A DNA stretch of 63,375 nucleotides from TMED8 sp038125725 (GTDB lineage Bacteria; Pseudomonadota; Alphaproteobacteria; Rhodospirillales; Casp-alpha2), in assembly GCA_038125725.1 (NCBI GenBank), contig JAYPEK010000022.1, forward strand, positions 1 to 63,375, read 5' to 3'. The translations under genes and the position numbers were made by a program. The first letter of the stretch is position 1. The number at the start of each line of letters is the position of its first letter. The notes under the pieces were generated by a model, which searched no databases, was not told where the DNA came from, and saw nothing but the letters and a program-made list of their open reading frames with translations. Below are positions 17,385-26,601 of the stretch, one piece after another.

Positions 17385-17894
17385 TCAGCGTGCCGCGATG
17401 CGCCGGCCGGGCCGGGCCGACTGGATTTCCCAAGACCCGTCCGGCTTCTGGCAGGCGGTGCCGTAGCCGACTTCCTCATGGCCATCGACGTAGATGGTGG
17501 TTTCGAACTCACGGCAGTAGTCGCCGGAAATGCGGTCGTAGCCCTCGCGCTTCGGCGTCACGGCGCCGCCGTGGCCGGTGTCGGGGTTGTGCCACTGGAT
17601 GGAGCGGCCGACGGGCGCGGCCAGTGCTTCCTCCTGGGCGTTCTGCAGATAGGCCCGGTCGGCACGGTCGAGCGATTCACCGATGGACGAACCGATCATG
17701 GCGCCGGCCAGCGCGCCGATGGCAACGCCCGCCAATTGACCGCGGCCGCGGCCCATCTTGGACCCCAGGAGCCCGCCGATGCCGGCGCCGATCAGGGTGC
17801 CGGCGGTCTGCTTCGGCTGGGTGTCGGGATTGGTGACGCAACCGCCCAAAAGGGCGATCGCCAACATGGCGGACATCAAAACCTTGAAACGCAT
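17385..17894 (-). CDS. RT0821/Lpp0805-type surface lipoprotein with glycine-zipper 2TM domain
   Basis: The 169-residue precursor starts at the ATG at 17894, directly after GGAGG. It has a lipoprotein signal ending in LLGGC (Cys about 18). A glycine-zipper region follows (about residues 30-75, with repeated GxxxG in IGAGIGGLLGSKMGRG). A C-terminal domain then has QWHNPDTGHGGAVTP and YCREFETTI, typical of the 17-kDa surface antigen/RT0821 family. It is probably an outer-membrane lipoprotein of envelope maintenance. Its own terminator lies downstream. Confidence 0.88.
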   Translation of the reverse strand: MRFKVLMSAMLAIALLGGCVTNPDTQPKQTAGTLIGAGIGGLLGSKMGRGRGQLAGVAIGALAGAMIGSSIGESLDRADRAYLQNAQEEALAAPVGRSIQWHNPDTGHGGAVTPKREGYDRISGDYCREFETTIYVDGHEEVGYGTACQKPDGSWEIQSARPGRRIAAR

Positions 17895-17980
17895 CTTTCT
17901 AGCCTCCGTCTCCGGTGAAAACCCCAATGAACCAAACAAGAGCACCGGCAATCGTCGTTATGAGACCCTTAGGGCCCGAA

Positions 17981-18060
17981 TTTTTATAAGCATAATTGCA
18001 TCTATTTTTTATGTCAATTTTTAATTTTAAATTTGCATATATTTTTTTATCGGCTATATT
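17981..18060. promoter_or_regulatory. Very AT-rich leader upstream of the MarR-like gene
   Basis: Only 13 of these 80 bases are G or C, in a window that otherwise looks well above 60 percent GC. The tract has long T and A runs and lies in the divergent region between the lipoprotein (starting at 17894) and the MarR-like regulator (starting at 18097). It probably holds promoters with UP-like elements and may bend or melt readily. No coding sequence is apparent in it. Confidence 0.55.
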
Positions 18061-18096
18061 GAAGCCGTTGAAACCAAGAATGATTCTCTATCGACC

Positions 18097-18483
18097 ATGC
18101 CCTACTCCGATCCCCAAAGACGCCTCTATCTGGACTTCCTCGACGGTCTCGGCCAGCGCTGGCTGCAGATTTTCGAAGGCAATACCGAGTTCTATTCGGC
18201 GCCCTACTGGGACCTGTTGAAGGAAGTCTGGAGCCACCCCGCGCCAGTGCGCAAGACGGATGCGCTGTCATTCTTGACCGGTATCAAGAGCCCCCACACC
18301 GCCGGCAAATACATCGACGCGGCGATCGAATACGGTTTTCTGGTGGAGACCGAGAACCCGGCCGACGCGCGGTCCAAGCTGATCACGCTAACGCCCGCCA
18401 TGCGCGCCAAATTGGATGCCTATTTCGACGACGCCGTGACGGCGCTTCGCCACGCGGCGGAAGAGATCGAGAAAAAAGCCTAG
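18097..18483 (+). CDS. MarR-like winged-helix protein
   Basis: The 128-residue protein begins with a helix (DPQRRLYLDFLDGLG) and then has a winged-helix-like core: a recognition-type segment near TGIKSPHTAGKYIDAAIEYGFL and a wing-like stretch, ARSKLITLTPAMRAKL. This last motif is typical of MarR regulators. A helical C-terminus follows. It would bind DNA as a dimer; the target is unknown. The stop overlaps that of the convergent Nudix gene in a shared CTAG. The AT-rich leader upstream may be its operator. Confidence 0.75.
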   Translation: MPYSDPQRRLYLDFLDGLGQRWLQIFEGNTEFYSAPYWDLLKEVWSHPAPVRKTDALSFLTGIKSPHTAGKYIDAAIEYGFLVETENPADARSKLITLTPAMRAKLDAYFDDAVTALRHAAEEIEKKA

Positions 18484-18941
18484 AGGAAATCCCGAAGCAG
18501 CGGGATCAACGGCAGGTCGGCGGGCGGCATCGGCAGTTCCGTCATCTTCACCGGTCGCACCCATTTCAGCGCCTGGCCCTCGCGGCCCGTGGGCGTCCCC
18601 TTCCAAACCCGGCAAGCATAGACCGGCATCAGAAGCTGGAAATCCTCGTAGCGGTGGCTGGCGAAGGTCAGGGGGGCGAGGCAACTGCGGGTGACGTCGA
18701 TGCCGAGCTCTTCCTTGAGTTCGCGCACCAGGGCCGCTTCCGGGCTTTCGCCGTCGTGGAGCTTGCCGCCCGGCAACTCCCAGAGCCCGGCCATGGACTT
18801 GCCCTCCGGGCGCTGCTGCAACAGAACCCGATTATCGACATCGACCATCGCCACCGCGACCACCAGTACGACGGGCAGCGTGCTGGCCTCGGCGCGCTCC
18901 GTGGCGTCGTAGCAGCCGGGATCAGGACCGGTAATCGGCAT
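18480..18941 (-). CDS. mutT: MutT-type Nudix hydrolase
   Basis: This 153-residue enzyme carries a full Nudix box starting GGKLHDGES and ending RELKEELGI. The preceding QQRPEGKSMAGLWELPGGK is typical of MutT, which removes 8-oxo-dGTP from the nucleotide pool. The ATG at 18941 overlaps the end of argJ by 20 bases. This start is chosen because it lies just before the conserved N-terminal strand; longer starts run through argJ. In many alphaproteobacteria argJ and mutT are also neighbours, so the context fits. Confidence 0.9.
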   Translation of the reverse strand: MPITGPDPGCYDATERAEASTLPVVLVVAVAMVDVDNRVLLQQRPEGKSMAGLWELPGGKLHDGESPEAALVRELKEELGIDVTRSCLAPLTFASHRYEDFQLLMPVYACRVWKGTPTGREGQALKWVRPVKMTELPMPPADLPLIPLLRDFL

Positions 18942-20175
18942 TGATCTCGATGTAACCGTGGGTGAGGTCGCAGGTCCAGACCGTGGCCCGGCCGGAACCG
19001 ACGCCGACATCGACGGCGATGTCGATGTCCTGGCCCTTCATGTGTTCGGCCACCGGCGTCTCGTCGAAGCCGTCAACCGCCATGCCGGTTTCCGCCACCG
19101 GCACGCCGCCGATGACGATGGAGATCTTGTCGCGGTCGGCGGCCTCGCCGGCCTTGCCCACCGCCATGACGATACGGCCCCAGTTGGCGTCCTCGCCGGC
19201 GATGGCGGTCTTGACCAGGGGCGAATTGGCGACGGCGAGGCCGATGCGTTTCGCCGCTCCGTCATCCTCGGCGCCGGTGATGGTGACGGAGATGAACTTC
19301 GTCGCCCCCTCGCCGTCGCGCACCACCTGGTGCGCCAGGTCGAGCAGCAACTCGTTCAACGCCTGGCGGAAATCCTGCACCGCCGCATCATCGGCGGAAG
19401 CGATCTCCGGGTGTTCCGCGCCGGCGCCGGTTGCGAACAGCAAGACCGTGTCGCTGGTCGAGGTGTCGCTGTCGACGGTGATGGCGTTGAAGCTTTTCTC
19501 GACGCCCGGCGACAGCATCGCCTGTAGCACGCCGGCCGGCAGCTTGGCATCGGTGAAGATGAAGCAGAGCATCGTCGCCATGTCCGGCGCGATCATGCCC
19601 GACCCCTTGCAGAAGCCGGAGATGGCGACCTCGGCGTCGCCGATCTTCACTTTTTTCGCCGCGCCCTTGGGGAAAGTGTCGGTGGTCATGATGGCGCTGG
19701 CGGCGGCCAACCAGCCGGCCGGCGACTCCGCCGGCGCCAGCGCGCCGGCCATGCCTTCCAGGTGGGAAACGATGCGCTCATAGGGAAGCGGCTCGCCGAT
19801 GACGCCGGTCGACGCTGCGAACACCCGGCTCGGGCGGCACGAAAGCACGTCGGCGACGGCCTGCACGCTGGCCTCCACCGCCTGCAAACCCTTGACGCCG
19901 GTAAAGGCGTTGGCGTTGCCGGCATTGACCAGAAGCCCGCGCGCCTCGCCCTCGGCCAGGCACTCGCGGCACCAGAGCACCGGCGCGGCGGCGGTCTTCG
20001 ACTTGGTCAGGGTGCCGGCGACGGTGGTGCCGGGCGCCAGTTCGGCGAGCAGCACGTCGGTGCGGTCCTTGTACTTGACGCCACAGGCGCCTGTCGCGAA
20101 ACGCACGCCGGCGACGGCGGGAAGATCTGGAAAGGCCTCGGGGGCGAGCGGCGATACCGGGGGGCTGGATTTCAT
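18922..20175 (-). CDS. argJ: Bifunctional glutamate N-acetyltransferase/amino-acid acetyltransferase
   Basis: The 417-residue ArgJ cycles the acetyl group in arginine synthesis, moving it from N-acetylornithine to glutamate. It is made as a precursor that cleaves itself at an Ala-Thr bond, with the threonine in MIAPDMATML as nucleophile. The usual motif reads APNMATML, so the Asn-to-Asp change is minor. GNANAFTG and ASTGVIGEPLP near the N-terminus and the end ADYRS are typical. It lies between a parvulin gene (32 bases upstream) and mutT. Confidence 0.96.
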   Translation of the reverse strand: MKSSPPVSPLAPEAFPDLPAVAGVRFATGACGVKYKDRTDVLLAELAPGTTVAGTLTKSKTAAAPVLWCRECLAEGEARGLLVNAGNANAFTGVKGLQAVEASVQAVADVLSCRPSRVFAASTGVIGEPLPYERIVSHLEGMAGALAPAESPAGWLAAASAIMTTDTFPKGAAKKVKIGDAEVAISGFCKGSGMIAPDMATMLCFIFTDAKLPAGVLQAMLSPGVEKSFNAITVDSDTSTSDTVLLFATGAGAEHPEIASADDAAVQDFRQALNELLLDLAHQVVRDGEGATKFISVTITGAEDDGAAKRIGLAVANSPLVKTAIAGEDANWGRIVMAVGKAGEAADRDKISIVIGGVPVAETGMAVDGFDETPVAEHMKGQDIDIAVDVGVGSGRATVWTCDLTHGYIEINADYRS

Positions 20176-20207
20176 GTCGGCGTCCGGCCCCGTATCGGGA
20201 GCCGGCC

Positions 20208-21062
20208 TCAGTTGTTTTTCGGTTCGGTCTTTTCGTCCGTCAGCGGTTTGCCGTCAAGGGTGAAGCGGCTGATCTTGGCGTTCTTGCGCAGTCCCTCGAC
20301 GTAGTCGGCGCCGCGTTCCTGGGAAATCTCGCTGCGCAACTGCTGGGCGACGCTGTCCATTGTCGGCACCTCGACCTTGCGACGGCTTTCCACCTTGATG
20401 ACATGGAAGCCGAACTGCGTCTTCACCGGCTGCTTGCTGTGCTCGCCGGTCTTCATGGCGAAGGCGGCGGTTTCGAACTCGGGCACCATCTGGCCCTTGC
20501 CGAAGAACCCGAGATCGCCGCCGTTGGGACCGGACGGACCGGTGGATTTCTTCTTCGCCAATTCGGCGAAGTCACCGCCCTTGTCGAGTTCCTTGATCAC
20601 CTCCGAGGCGTCCTTCTCTGTCTTCAGCAGGATGTGGCGCGCGTGCACCTCTTCCTTGTCGGAAAGCCCGGCGACCATCTTGTCGTAGCGCGCCTTCATG
20701 TCGGCGTCGCTGACGTCGCGGGTCATTTCCTTCTCCAGCACCACGCGCTGCAGCAACTGGTCCTCGATGCGCTTCATCTGCATGCGGAAATCGGCCTCTT
20801 CGTTCAGCTTCTTGGCGCGCGCGTCGGCGGCCGCCAGCTTGGTGTCGATAACGCTGTCGACCAGGGCCGGGAAAAGCTGGTCCATCGGCACCTGCTGATA
20901 CTGCTGCGGTAGACGCTGGTAGGCGGCCTCGATTTGCGATTTCGTAATCTTGTCGCCGTTGACGGTGGCGACCACCGGGTCGTCGGCGGCGCACGCGGAC
21001 AGGGGCATGGCAATGGCGGTGGCGAGAGCGGCGGCGATCAGGCGGGCGCGAATGACGGACAT
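20208..21062 (-). CDS. Periplasmic parvulin-type peptidyl-prolyl isomerase
   Basis: The 284-residue protein begins at the ATG at 21062, preceded by GAGGAAG. It has a signal sequence ending near LSACAADD, which could be a lipoprotein or plain signal site. A SurA-like helical N-domain follows (residues 30-140), then a PpiC rotamase domain (about 145-235) with VHARHILLKTE, GGDLGFFGKGQMVPEFE and TQFGFHVIKVE. It would assist folding of exported proteins. It is the first gene before argJ and mutT. Confidence 0.9.
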   Translation of the reverse strand: MSVIRARLIAAALATAIAMPLSACAADDPVVATVNGDKITKSQIEAAYQRLPQQYQQVPMDQLFPALVDSVIDTKLAAADARAKKLNEEADFRMQMKRIEDQLLQRVVLEKEMTRDVSDADMKARYDKMVAGLSDKEEVHARHILLKTEKDASEVIKELDKGGDFAELAKKKSTGPSGPNGGDLGFFGKGQMVPEFETAAFAMKTGEHSKQPVKTQFGFHVIKVESRRKVEVPTMDSVAQQLRSEISQERGADYVEGLRKNAKISRFTLDGKPLTDEKTEPKNN

Positions 21063-21205
21063 GTGAAGCTTCCTCTTGGATTTGGAGGCGGCAGTATAGG
21101 GGGCTCCGCCGGCCAAGGAAATCACGATGGCGTGTGAAAAACGAACTTTTCCCAGCGTTTTCATCACTTAAACGAAAATTAACGGGCTTCGCGGATTCTG
21201 GCGCC

Positions 21206-21973
21206 ATGCGAGTTGGGTTTATCATCGCCGCCTCTCTGTGCCTGGTCATCGGATTGATGACCGGCGGTGCGCCCTTGCGTGCCGAGGAACTCACCAACGC
21301 CAAGATTCTGCGCAACTTCAACATCGTCGCCTTCGGCAACGAATACACCGGCCGGCGCTACAAGTTCGTGCGCAAATGGAAGCAGCCGATCCGCGTCGGC
21401 ATCCAGGGCAAGGACTTCCCGCCCTATTTCGAGGCCTTCGTGCGCCAGCACATCCGCGATATCTGGGAACTGACCGGCCATCCGATCGAACTCTACTATT
21501 CCTGGACGCTGCAAAAGCAAAAGCGCCTGGCCAAGGACTTCGACCCGAAGAAGGTCAACTTCATCCTGTTCTACATGCCGACCAAGGACATCCCCAAGGC
21601 GGTGGCCAAGTATTTCGACGACGACGAGGAACAGGTGCGCCAGATGATCAAGGTCTCCACCTGTTTCGCCAAGTTCGGCACCAAGCAGAACGAAATCAAA
21701 TGGGCGATTTCGGTATTTCCCGCCGAACACCCGAAGGATTACATGCGCGCCTGCGTGGTCGAGGAACTGACCCAGGTGATGGGCCTGCCCAACGACTCAG
21801 CCGAGGTGTCGCCGTCGATTTTCAACGACAAGAGCCGCTATTTCGAGCTCACCGATCACGACCGTTGGATGTTGAAGATGCTCTACGATCCGCGCATCAC
21901 CGTCGGCATGCCGCGTGAGCACGCCATCGCCATGGGCAAGACCATCCTGGGCGAGCTGCGCCCCGGAAAATAG
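21206..21973 (+). CDS. DUF2927 domain secreted protein
   Basis: The 255-residue protein has a signal peptide (MRVGFIIAASLCLVIGLM, cleaved after PLRAEE). A DUF2927 domain follows, containing CVVEELTQVMGLPNDS. In this family that motif resembles a metallopeptidase helix without a full HExxH. It may be periplasmic with an unknown role. The ATG at 21206 begins at the signal peptide; a GTG at 21134 would add 24 residues. It ends 13 bases before the convergent RND gene. Confidence 0.8.
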   Translation: MRVGFIIAASLCLVIGLMTGGAPLRAEELTNAKILRNFNIVAFGNEYTGRRYKFVRKWKQPIRVGIQGKDFPPYFEAFVRQHIRDIWELTGHPIELYYSWTLQKQKRLAKDFDPKKVNFILFYMPTKDIPKAVAKYFDDDEEQVRQMIKVSTCFAKFGTKQNEIKWAISVFPAEHPKDYMRACVVEELTQVMGLPNDSAEVSPSIFNDKSRYFELTDHDRWMLKMLYDPRITVGMPREHAIAMGKTILGELRPGK

Positions 21974-21986
21974 TCCGCGCGGCGGC

Positions 21987-24900
21987 TCAGTCGAGCTTGG
22001 CGAGGCCCAAGTCGTCGAGGATCGCATAGAACGACGGCACCACGAACAGCACCAATACCGTCGCCGCCAAAAGCCCGAACGCCAAACTGGTGACCAGCGG
22101 AATCAGCACCTGCGCCTGCAGGCTGGTTTCGGACAAGATCGGCAGCAGGCCGACGATGGTGGTCAGCGACGTCATCAGGATGGCGCGAAAGCGTGCCCGC
22201 ACGGCCTTCGGCGCCGCCTCGATCACGTGTTCGGACTCGCCGTGGTAATGCTTGATGAAGTTGACCAGCAGGATCGAGTTGTTGACCACCACGCCGGCCA
22301 GCGCGGCGAAGCCCAGGATGCTCGGCATGGTGAATTCCAGCCCCAGCAGCATGTGCCCGCCGACGGCGCCGATGAACGAGAACGGAATGATGACCATGAC
22401 CACGAAGGGCTCCAGGTAGCTGCGGAACTGGAAGCTCAGCAGCAGGAAGATGCCGATCAGGCCGAGCAGGAACCCCCGGATCATCGATTGCCGGGTGGTG
22501 CCGCCCTCCTTCGCCGAACCCTGCAACGAGAGCTTCACGCTGGGATGACGCTCCAGCAGACCCGGGAAAAAGTGTTTTCCGGTATCGGCGAGGATTTCGG
22601 CGGCGTTAGCCTGGCCCGGTTCCAGGTCCGCCTGCACCGTCACCGTGCGCCGGCCATCGACCCGGTTGATGCGCGAATAGCCGCGCCCGACCGTGAGATC
22701 GGCGACGGCGCTCAGGGGCACCTGCTTTCCTTCGGCGGTGGTGATGGTGAAATCGTCGAGATCGGCCATGCTGTCGCGGTCGGCGGGATCCAGGCGCACG
22801 TCGATCTCGTAGGATTCCGAGCCCTGCTGAATCTCGTTGACGGTGGTGCCGTAAAAGGCGGAACGAAGCTGGTCGGCGATGGCGCGGCCGTCGATGCCGA
22901 GCGTCGAAGCACCGTCCTTGAGCTTCAGGCGCACTTCCGGTTTTCCCGGCCTCAAGTCGTCGATCAGGTTGATGACGCCCTCGTAGCGCGCCAGCCAGCG
23001 CTTCAAGCCGCTGGCCGCCGACTTCAAGTCTTCCAGGTTGCCGCCTTCCAGACGGATTTCGATATCCAGGCCGCCGGGACCGATGGCGGCCTCGGTGAAC
23101 TTGATGAACACCACGTCGGCCAGGTTGCCGGTCTCGCCCCGCCATTCGGCCAGGACGTCGTTGATGCCGACGGTGCGGGTTTCCGATCCCAGCAGGTCGG
23201 CGACGATGGTCGCCACGTGCGGGCCGGTCTCGTAGGCGTCCGAGTTCTCGTTGAATTTGAAGGTGACGTTGCGGACCAGCGCCTGGCCGTCCGGCTGTGC
23301 CGGCGCGTGGCGGGCATTGACCCGCCCGAGCGCCGCGTTGACCTGTTCGACAACATGTTCGGTGCGCGCCAGCGGCGTACCCTGCGGCAACAGGAGGCGC
23401 GCTTCCATGACGTCGCCGTCGAGATCGGGAAAGGCGGAGAACTTGAGGAATCCGCCGGCCATGGCGCTGACCGCCAGCAACATGAAACCGAGCGCCAGGC
23501 CGAGCGTCAAATAGCGCCAATGCACGGCCGCTTCCGCCAGCGGCCCGACGACACGGTCGATGAAACCGGAAATCCAGCGGTCCATGACCCGCTGCACCGC
23601 GCCCTGGTGCTCGGCGCCTTGCGCCAGCGCGTGGCTCAGGTGACGTGGCAGGATCAAGAAGGCCTCGATCAACGACACCATCAGCACCAGCAGCATCACC
23701 ACCGGCACCACGCGCAGCACGTTGCCGATGTCGCCCTTCAGGAACGCCAGCGAGCCGAAGATGCAGGCCGTGGTGACGAAAGAGGCGAAGACGCTGGGCA
23801 TGACCTGCAGCGTGCCGTCGACGGCAGCGTCCAGCGGCCCCTTCCCTTTCGCCCGGTGGCTGGCGATGTTTTCGGAAATGACGATGGCGTCGTCCATCAA
23901 CAGGCCGATGACGATCAGCAGCCCGACCATGGTCAGCATGTTGATGGAATAACCGATGACGCTCATCATCGCGATGGCGCCCAGGAACGACACCGGCAGC
24001 CCCATGGCGACCCAGAACGAATAGCGGAAGCCGAAGAAGATCCAGAGCGTCGCCAGCACCAGCACCAGCCCCTGACCGCCGTTCCGAAGCAGCAATTGCA
24101 AGCGGTCGCGGACGATCGAGGAGATATCGCGGGTGATGTCGAACGAAATCGACTTCGGCGCCGTCTGCCGCTCATTGTCGAGGAAGGCGTTGACCGCGTC
24201 GATGACCTCCAGCGTGTCCTCGTTCTCTGTCTTGGTGATGTCGAGGATGGCGGCGGGCTTGCCGTTGAACAGCGTCTTCACTTCATCCAGGTCGAAGCGG
24301 TCGGTGATGGTGGCTATATCGCCCAAGCGCACCTGGCCGCCACCGGCGCTGGAGACGACGACGAGATCGCGGAATTCCGATACCTTGCGCCGCTCATCGG
24401 CGAAACGGATCAGCAGTTCCCGCGCCGAGGTCTCGACAGACCCGGCCGGCAGGTCGACGCTCTGGCGCTGGATGGTGGCGGCGATGTCGGCGACGCTGAG
24501 CCCGTACTGGCGAAGCGTCGCGTCGGCCAGTTCGATCCGTATCTGGTGATCGGAAAAGCCCTTCACGTCGACCTTGGGGATGCCGCCCCAGCGCAGCATG
24601 CGGCTCTTCATCTCCTCGGCGTAGGCTTTCAAGTCGGTACGTCCGGCCGGTCCGGTGATGGCGACGGAGGCGACGAAATCGGTCCGCCCCAATTGCCTGA
24701 CCGTCGGCGGCTCGGCGGTATCGGGAAAATCGTTGATCGCCTCGATCTCGGTCTTGATGTCGTTGGTGAAGCGGTCGAAATCGTTGCCTTCGACCATCTC
24801 GATATTGGCCTTGCCGAGGCCTTCGCTGGATTCGCAGATCACCTCGTAGACGTTGGTGACGCCGTCGACGGCATCCTCGATGCGCTGGCAGATGGCTTCT

Positions 24901-25073
24901 TCCACCTCTTCCGGCCGGGCGCTCGGATAGACCACCCGGACCTCGACCTTGCTGGGTTCGGTGCGCGGAAAGGTCTCGCGCTGCAGCGTCGGCCAGGCGA
25001 CCAGGCCGACCACCATGATGCCGAGCATCAGAAGGTTGGCGACGGTCGGGTGATCGGCGAAATAGCGGATCAA
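21987..25073 (-). CDS. RND-family efflux permease (AcrB/HAE1 type)
   Basis: The 1028-residue inner-membrane pump begins MIRYFADHPTVANLL from a TTG. It has twelve transmembrane helices in two halves, each with a large periplasmic loop. The proton-relay aspartates are visible in GLLMDDAIVISENI, and a second repeat has GLLPILSETSLQAQVLIPLV. The short form of the transmembrane motifs suggests the multidrug or lipid-like export branch of HAE1. Its start overlaps the adaptor stop in a TTGA, so the two are cotranscribed and translationally coupled. No outer-membrane channel gene is next to it. Confidence 0.93.
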   Translation of the reverse strand: MIRYFADHPTVANLLMLGIMVVGLVAWPTLQRETFPRTEPSKVEVRVVYPSARPEEVEEAICQRIEDAVDGVTNVYEVICESSEGLGKANIEMVEGNDFDRFTNDIKTEIEAINDFPDTAEPPTVRQLGRTDFVASVAITGPAGRTDLKAYAEEMKSRMLRWGGIPKVDVKGFSDHQIRIELADATLRQYGLSVADIAATIQRQSVDLPAGSVETSARELLIRFADERRKVSEFRDLVVVSSAGGGQVRLGDIATITDRFDLDEVKTLFNGKPAAILDITKTENEDTLEVIDAVNAFLDNERQTAPKSISFDITRDISSIVRDRLQLLLRNGGQGLVLVLATLWIFFGFRYSFWVAMGLPVSFLGAIAMMSVIGYSINMLTMVGLLIVIGLLMDDAIVISENIASHRAKGKGPLDAAVDGTLQVMPSVFASFVTTACIFGSLAFLKGDIGNVLRVVPVVMLLVLMVSLIEAFLILPRHLSHALAQGAEHQGAVQRVMDRWISGFIDRVVGPLAEAAVHWRYLTLGLALGFMLLAVSAMAGGFLKFSAFPDLDGDVMEARLLLPQGTPLARTEHVVEQVNAALGRVNARHAPAQPDGQALVRNVTFKFNENSDAYETGPHVATIVADLLGSETRTVGINDVLAEWRGETGNLADVVFIKFTEAAIGPGGLDIEIRLEGGNLEDLKSAASGLKRWLARYEGVINLIDDLRPGKPEVRLKLKDGASTLGIDGRAIADQLRSAFYGTTVNEIQQGSESYEIDVRLDPADRDSMADLDDFTITTAEGKQVPLSAVADLTVGRGYSRINRVDGRRTVTVQADLEPGQANAAEILADTGKHFFPGLLERHPSVKLSLQGSAKEGGTTRQSMIRGFLLGLIGIFLLLSFQFRSYLEPFVVMVIIPFSFIGAVGGHMLLGLEFTMPSILGFAALAGVVVNNSILLVNFIKHYHGESEHVIEAAPKAVRARFRAILMTSLTTIVGLLPILSETSLQAQVLIPLVTSLAFGLLAATVLVLFVVPSFYAILDDLGLAKLD

Positions 25074-26437
25074 CGCGAAACCCCCGCGCCGGCCTGCTGC
25101 TTCAGGTCCTCAGCCAGGGCGGCGTCGATTTCCGGTTTCAGCAGCATCCCCTCAATGGCTGGGCTCAGATCCGAAACCACGACCTTGTCGCCGGGTTCAA
25201 GGCCGTCGGAGATAGTGACGATGTCGTCCTGCACGAGACCGGTCCGCACCTTGCGCACGGCGAGGCGGTTGTCCGGCCCGGCGACCAAAAGCGTGCCGTC
25301 GCCAAGCGCCGCGCGCGGCACCACCAATTGCTTGGCGATGGGATGGGCGCGTACCTCCATCTCGACGAACAGGCCCTTGGTCAGGGGCGGGCGCGAACCC
25401 GGCACCGCCTGCGCATAGGGGCCGTCGACGACAGCGATGACGCCGATGGTGCGGGTCTTGGGATCGATGGTGTCGCTGATACGCGCGAACCGCGCCGGCC
25501 AGGTGGTGACCTCATCGCCGGTGCGCAGCTTGATCGCCACCTCCAACCCGGCGCGCGCCACCATTTCGTGCACGGTGCTGCTGCCGATGCCGCGCGGCAC
25601 GCCGTTTCCGGACACTGCCTGGGCCATGTTGCGGAACCGCGTAATCGACATCTGCGCCTCGACCTCGGCGGTCTCGACACCGTCGAGGGTCGCCAGCGTC
25701 TGGCCCGGCAGGGCGTACTGCGCCACCTCGGCGTCGACCTCGACGACACGCGCGTCGAAGGGAAGCTGAATGCGGGTGCGCTGCAGGTCTAATTGCGCCG
25801 CGCGCAGCTGCGCCTCGAAGATCGCCTTCTGTTCGCGTTCGGCGCTGCGCTGGATCGGAATCAGGCGAAGGCTGTTCTTCAGCTCCTGCACCACCTTCTG
25901 CTGGGTCAGGGTCTCGCGCGTCTTGGCGTCGACGGCGGTCTGCGAAACGTTGCCCTGGGTCAACAGCTTCTGTTGACGCGCCAGTTCCTTTTCCGCCAGT
26001 TCCAGCGCGCGCTGCTCGATCTTCAGGACGGCGCCGGTATTCGCCTCGCTGGCGTCGATTTCTTCCAGTCGCGCCTCGCTGGCGCGGATGTTGGCCTCGG
26101 CTTCCGTCACCTTGATCCGGTAGTCGGCCGGCGAGATGCGGATGATTTCGGTGCCGGCCTTGAGGATGGCGCCCTTTTTCAGCTCTCCGTGCACGAACTC
26201 GATCTCGCCGCCCACCTGGCTGGTGGCGGCCCATTTGTTGCCGGGCGTGACGGCACCGAATCCGCTGACGCGCGGCACCACGTCGGTCTCTTGCACCTCC
26301 ACCACCCGCACCGCGCGCGCCAGTTCGGCGGGCGGCTTGGTCTTCGGCGGTTCCTTGCGCGAAATTACGAAGGCCAGCGCCGCGACGCCGATCACGATTG
26401 GCGGCACGAACAGGAGTTTTCGTTTCAAATCAGCCAT
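25070..26437 (-). CDS. RND efflux periplasmic adaptor (HlyD/MFP family)
   Basis: The 455-residue adaptor has an N-terminal membrane anchor at residues 8-24. A barrel-sandwich (lipoyl) half-motif follows near residue 75. A long coiled-coil hairpin of about 130 residues (roughly 105-230) comes next, then the second lipoyl half (QLPFDARVVEVDAEVAQY) and beta-barrel domains to the C-terminus. It links the RND pump to an outer-membrane channel. GAGAGGTGCCGAG precedes the ATG. It is the first gene of the two-gene efflux operon, divergent from the aldehyde oxidoreductase gene. Confidence 0.92.
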   Translation of the reverse strand: MADLKRKLLFVPPIVIGVAALAFVISRKEPPKTKPPAELARAVRVVEVQETDVVPRVSGFGAVTPGNKWAATSQVGGEIEFVHGELKKGAILKAGTEIIRISPADYRIKVTEAEANIRASEARLEEIDASEANTGAVLKIEQRALELAEKELARQQKLLTQGNVSQTAVDAKTRETLTQQKVVQELKNSLRLIPIQRSAEREQKAIFEAQLRAAQLDLQRTRIQLPFDARVVEVDAEVAQYALPGQTLATLDGVETAEVEAQMSITRFRNMAQAVSGNGVPRGIGSSTVHEMVARAGLEVAIKLRTGDEVTTWPARFARISDTIDPKTRTIGVIAVVDGPYAQAVPGSRPPLTKGLFVEMEVRAHPIAKQLVVPRAALGDGTLLVAGPDNRLAVRKVRTGLVQDDIVTISDGLEPGDKVVVSDLSPAIEGMLLKPEIDAALAEDLKQQAGAGVSR

Positions 26438-26601
26438 CTCGGCACCTCTCGGTGGCAGTTCCGGCGGAGATTAGCGCACCCTTGGGGGATGCGCGAGCCA
26501 ATCCGCTATTTACCAAGAATCCTTGTAACGCGGCGCCCAGCGCATTATGTAACCGCCAGCCAGCGGGAGATCTGTTTTGCCCACATTGCGAGGTGGCCCA
26601 C

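Noticed and set aside
21915..25418. A plus-strand frame of more than 1100 residues opposite the RND pump
   Set aside because: Codon and residue composition (Arg/His/Asp/Gln repeats) is that of an antisense shadow.
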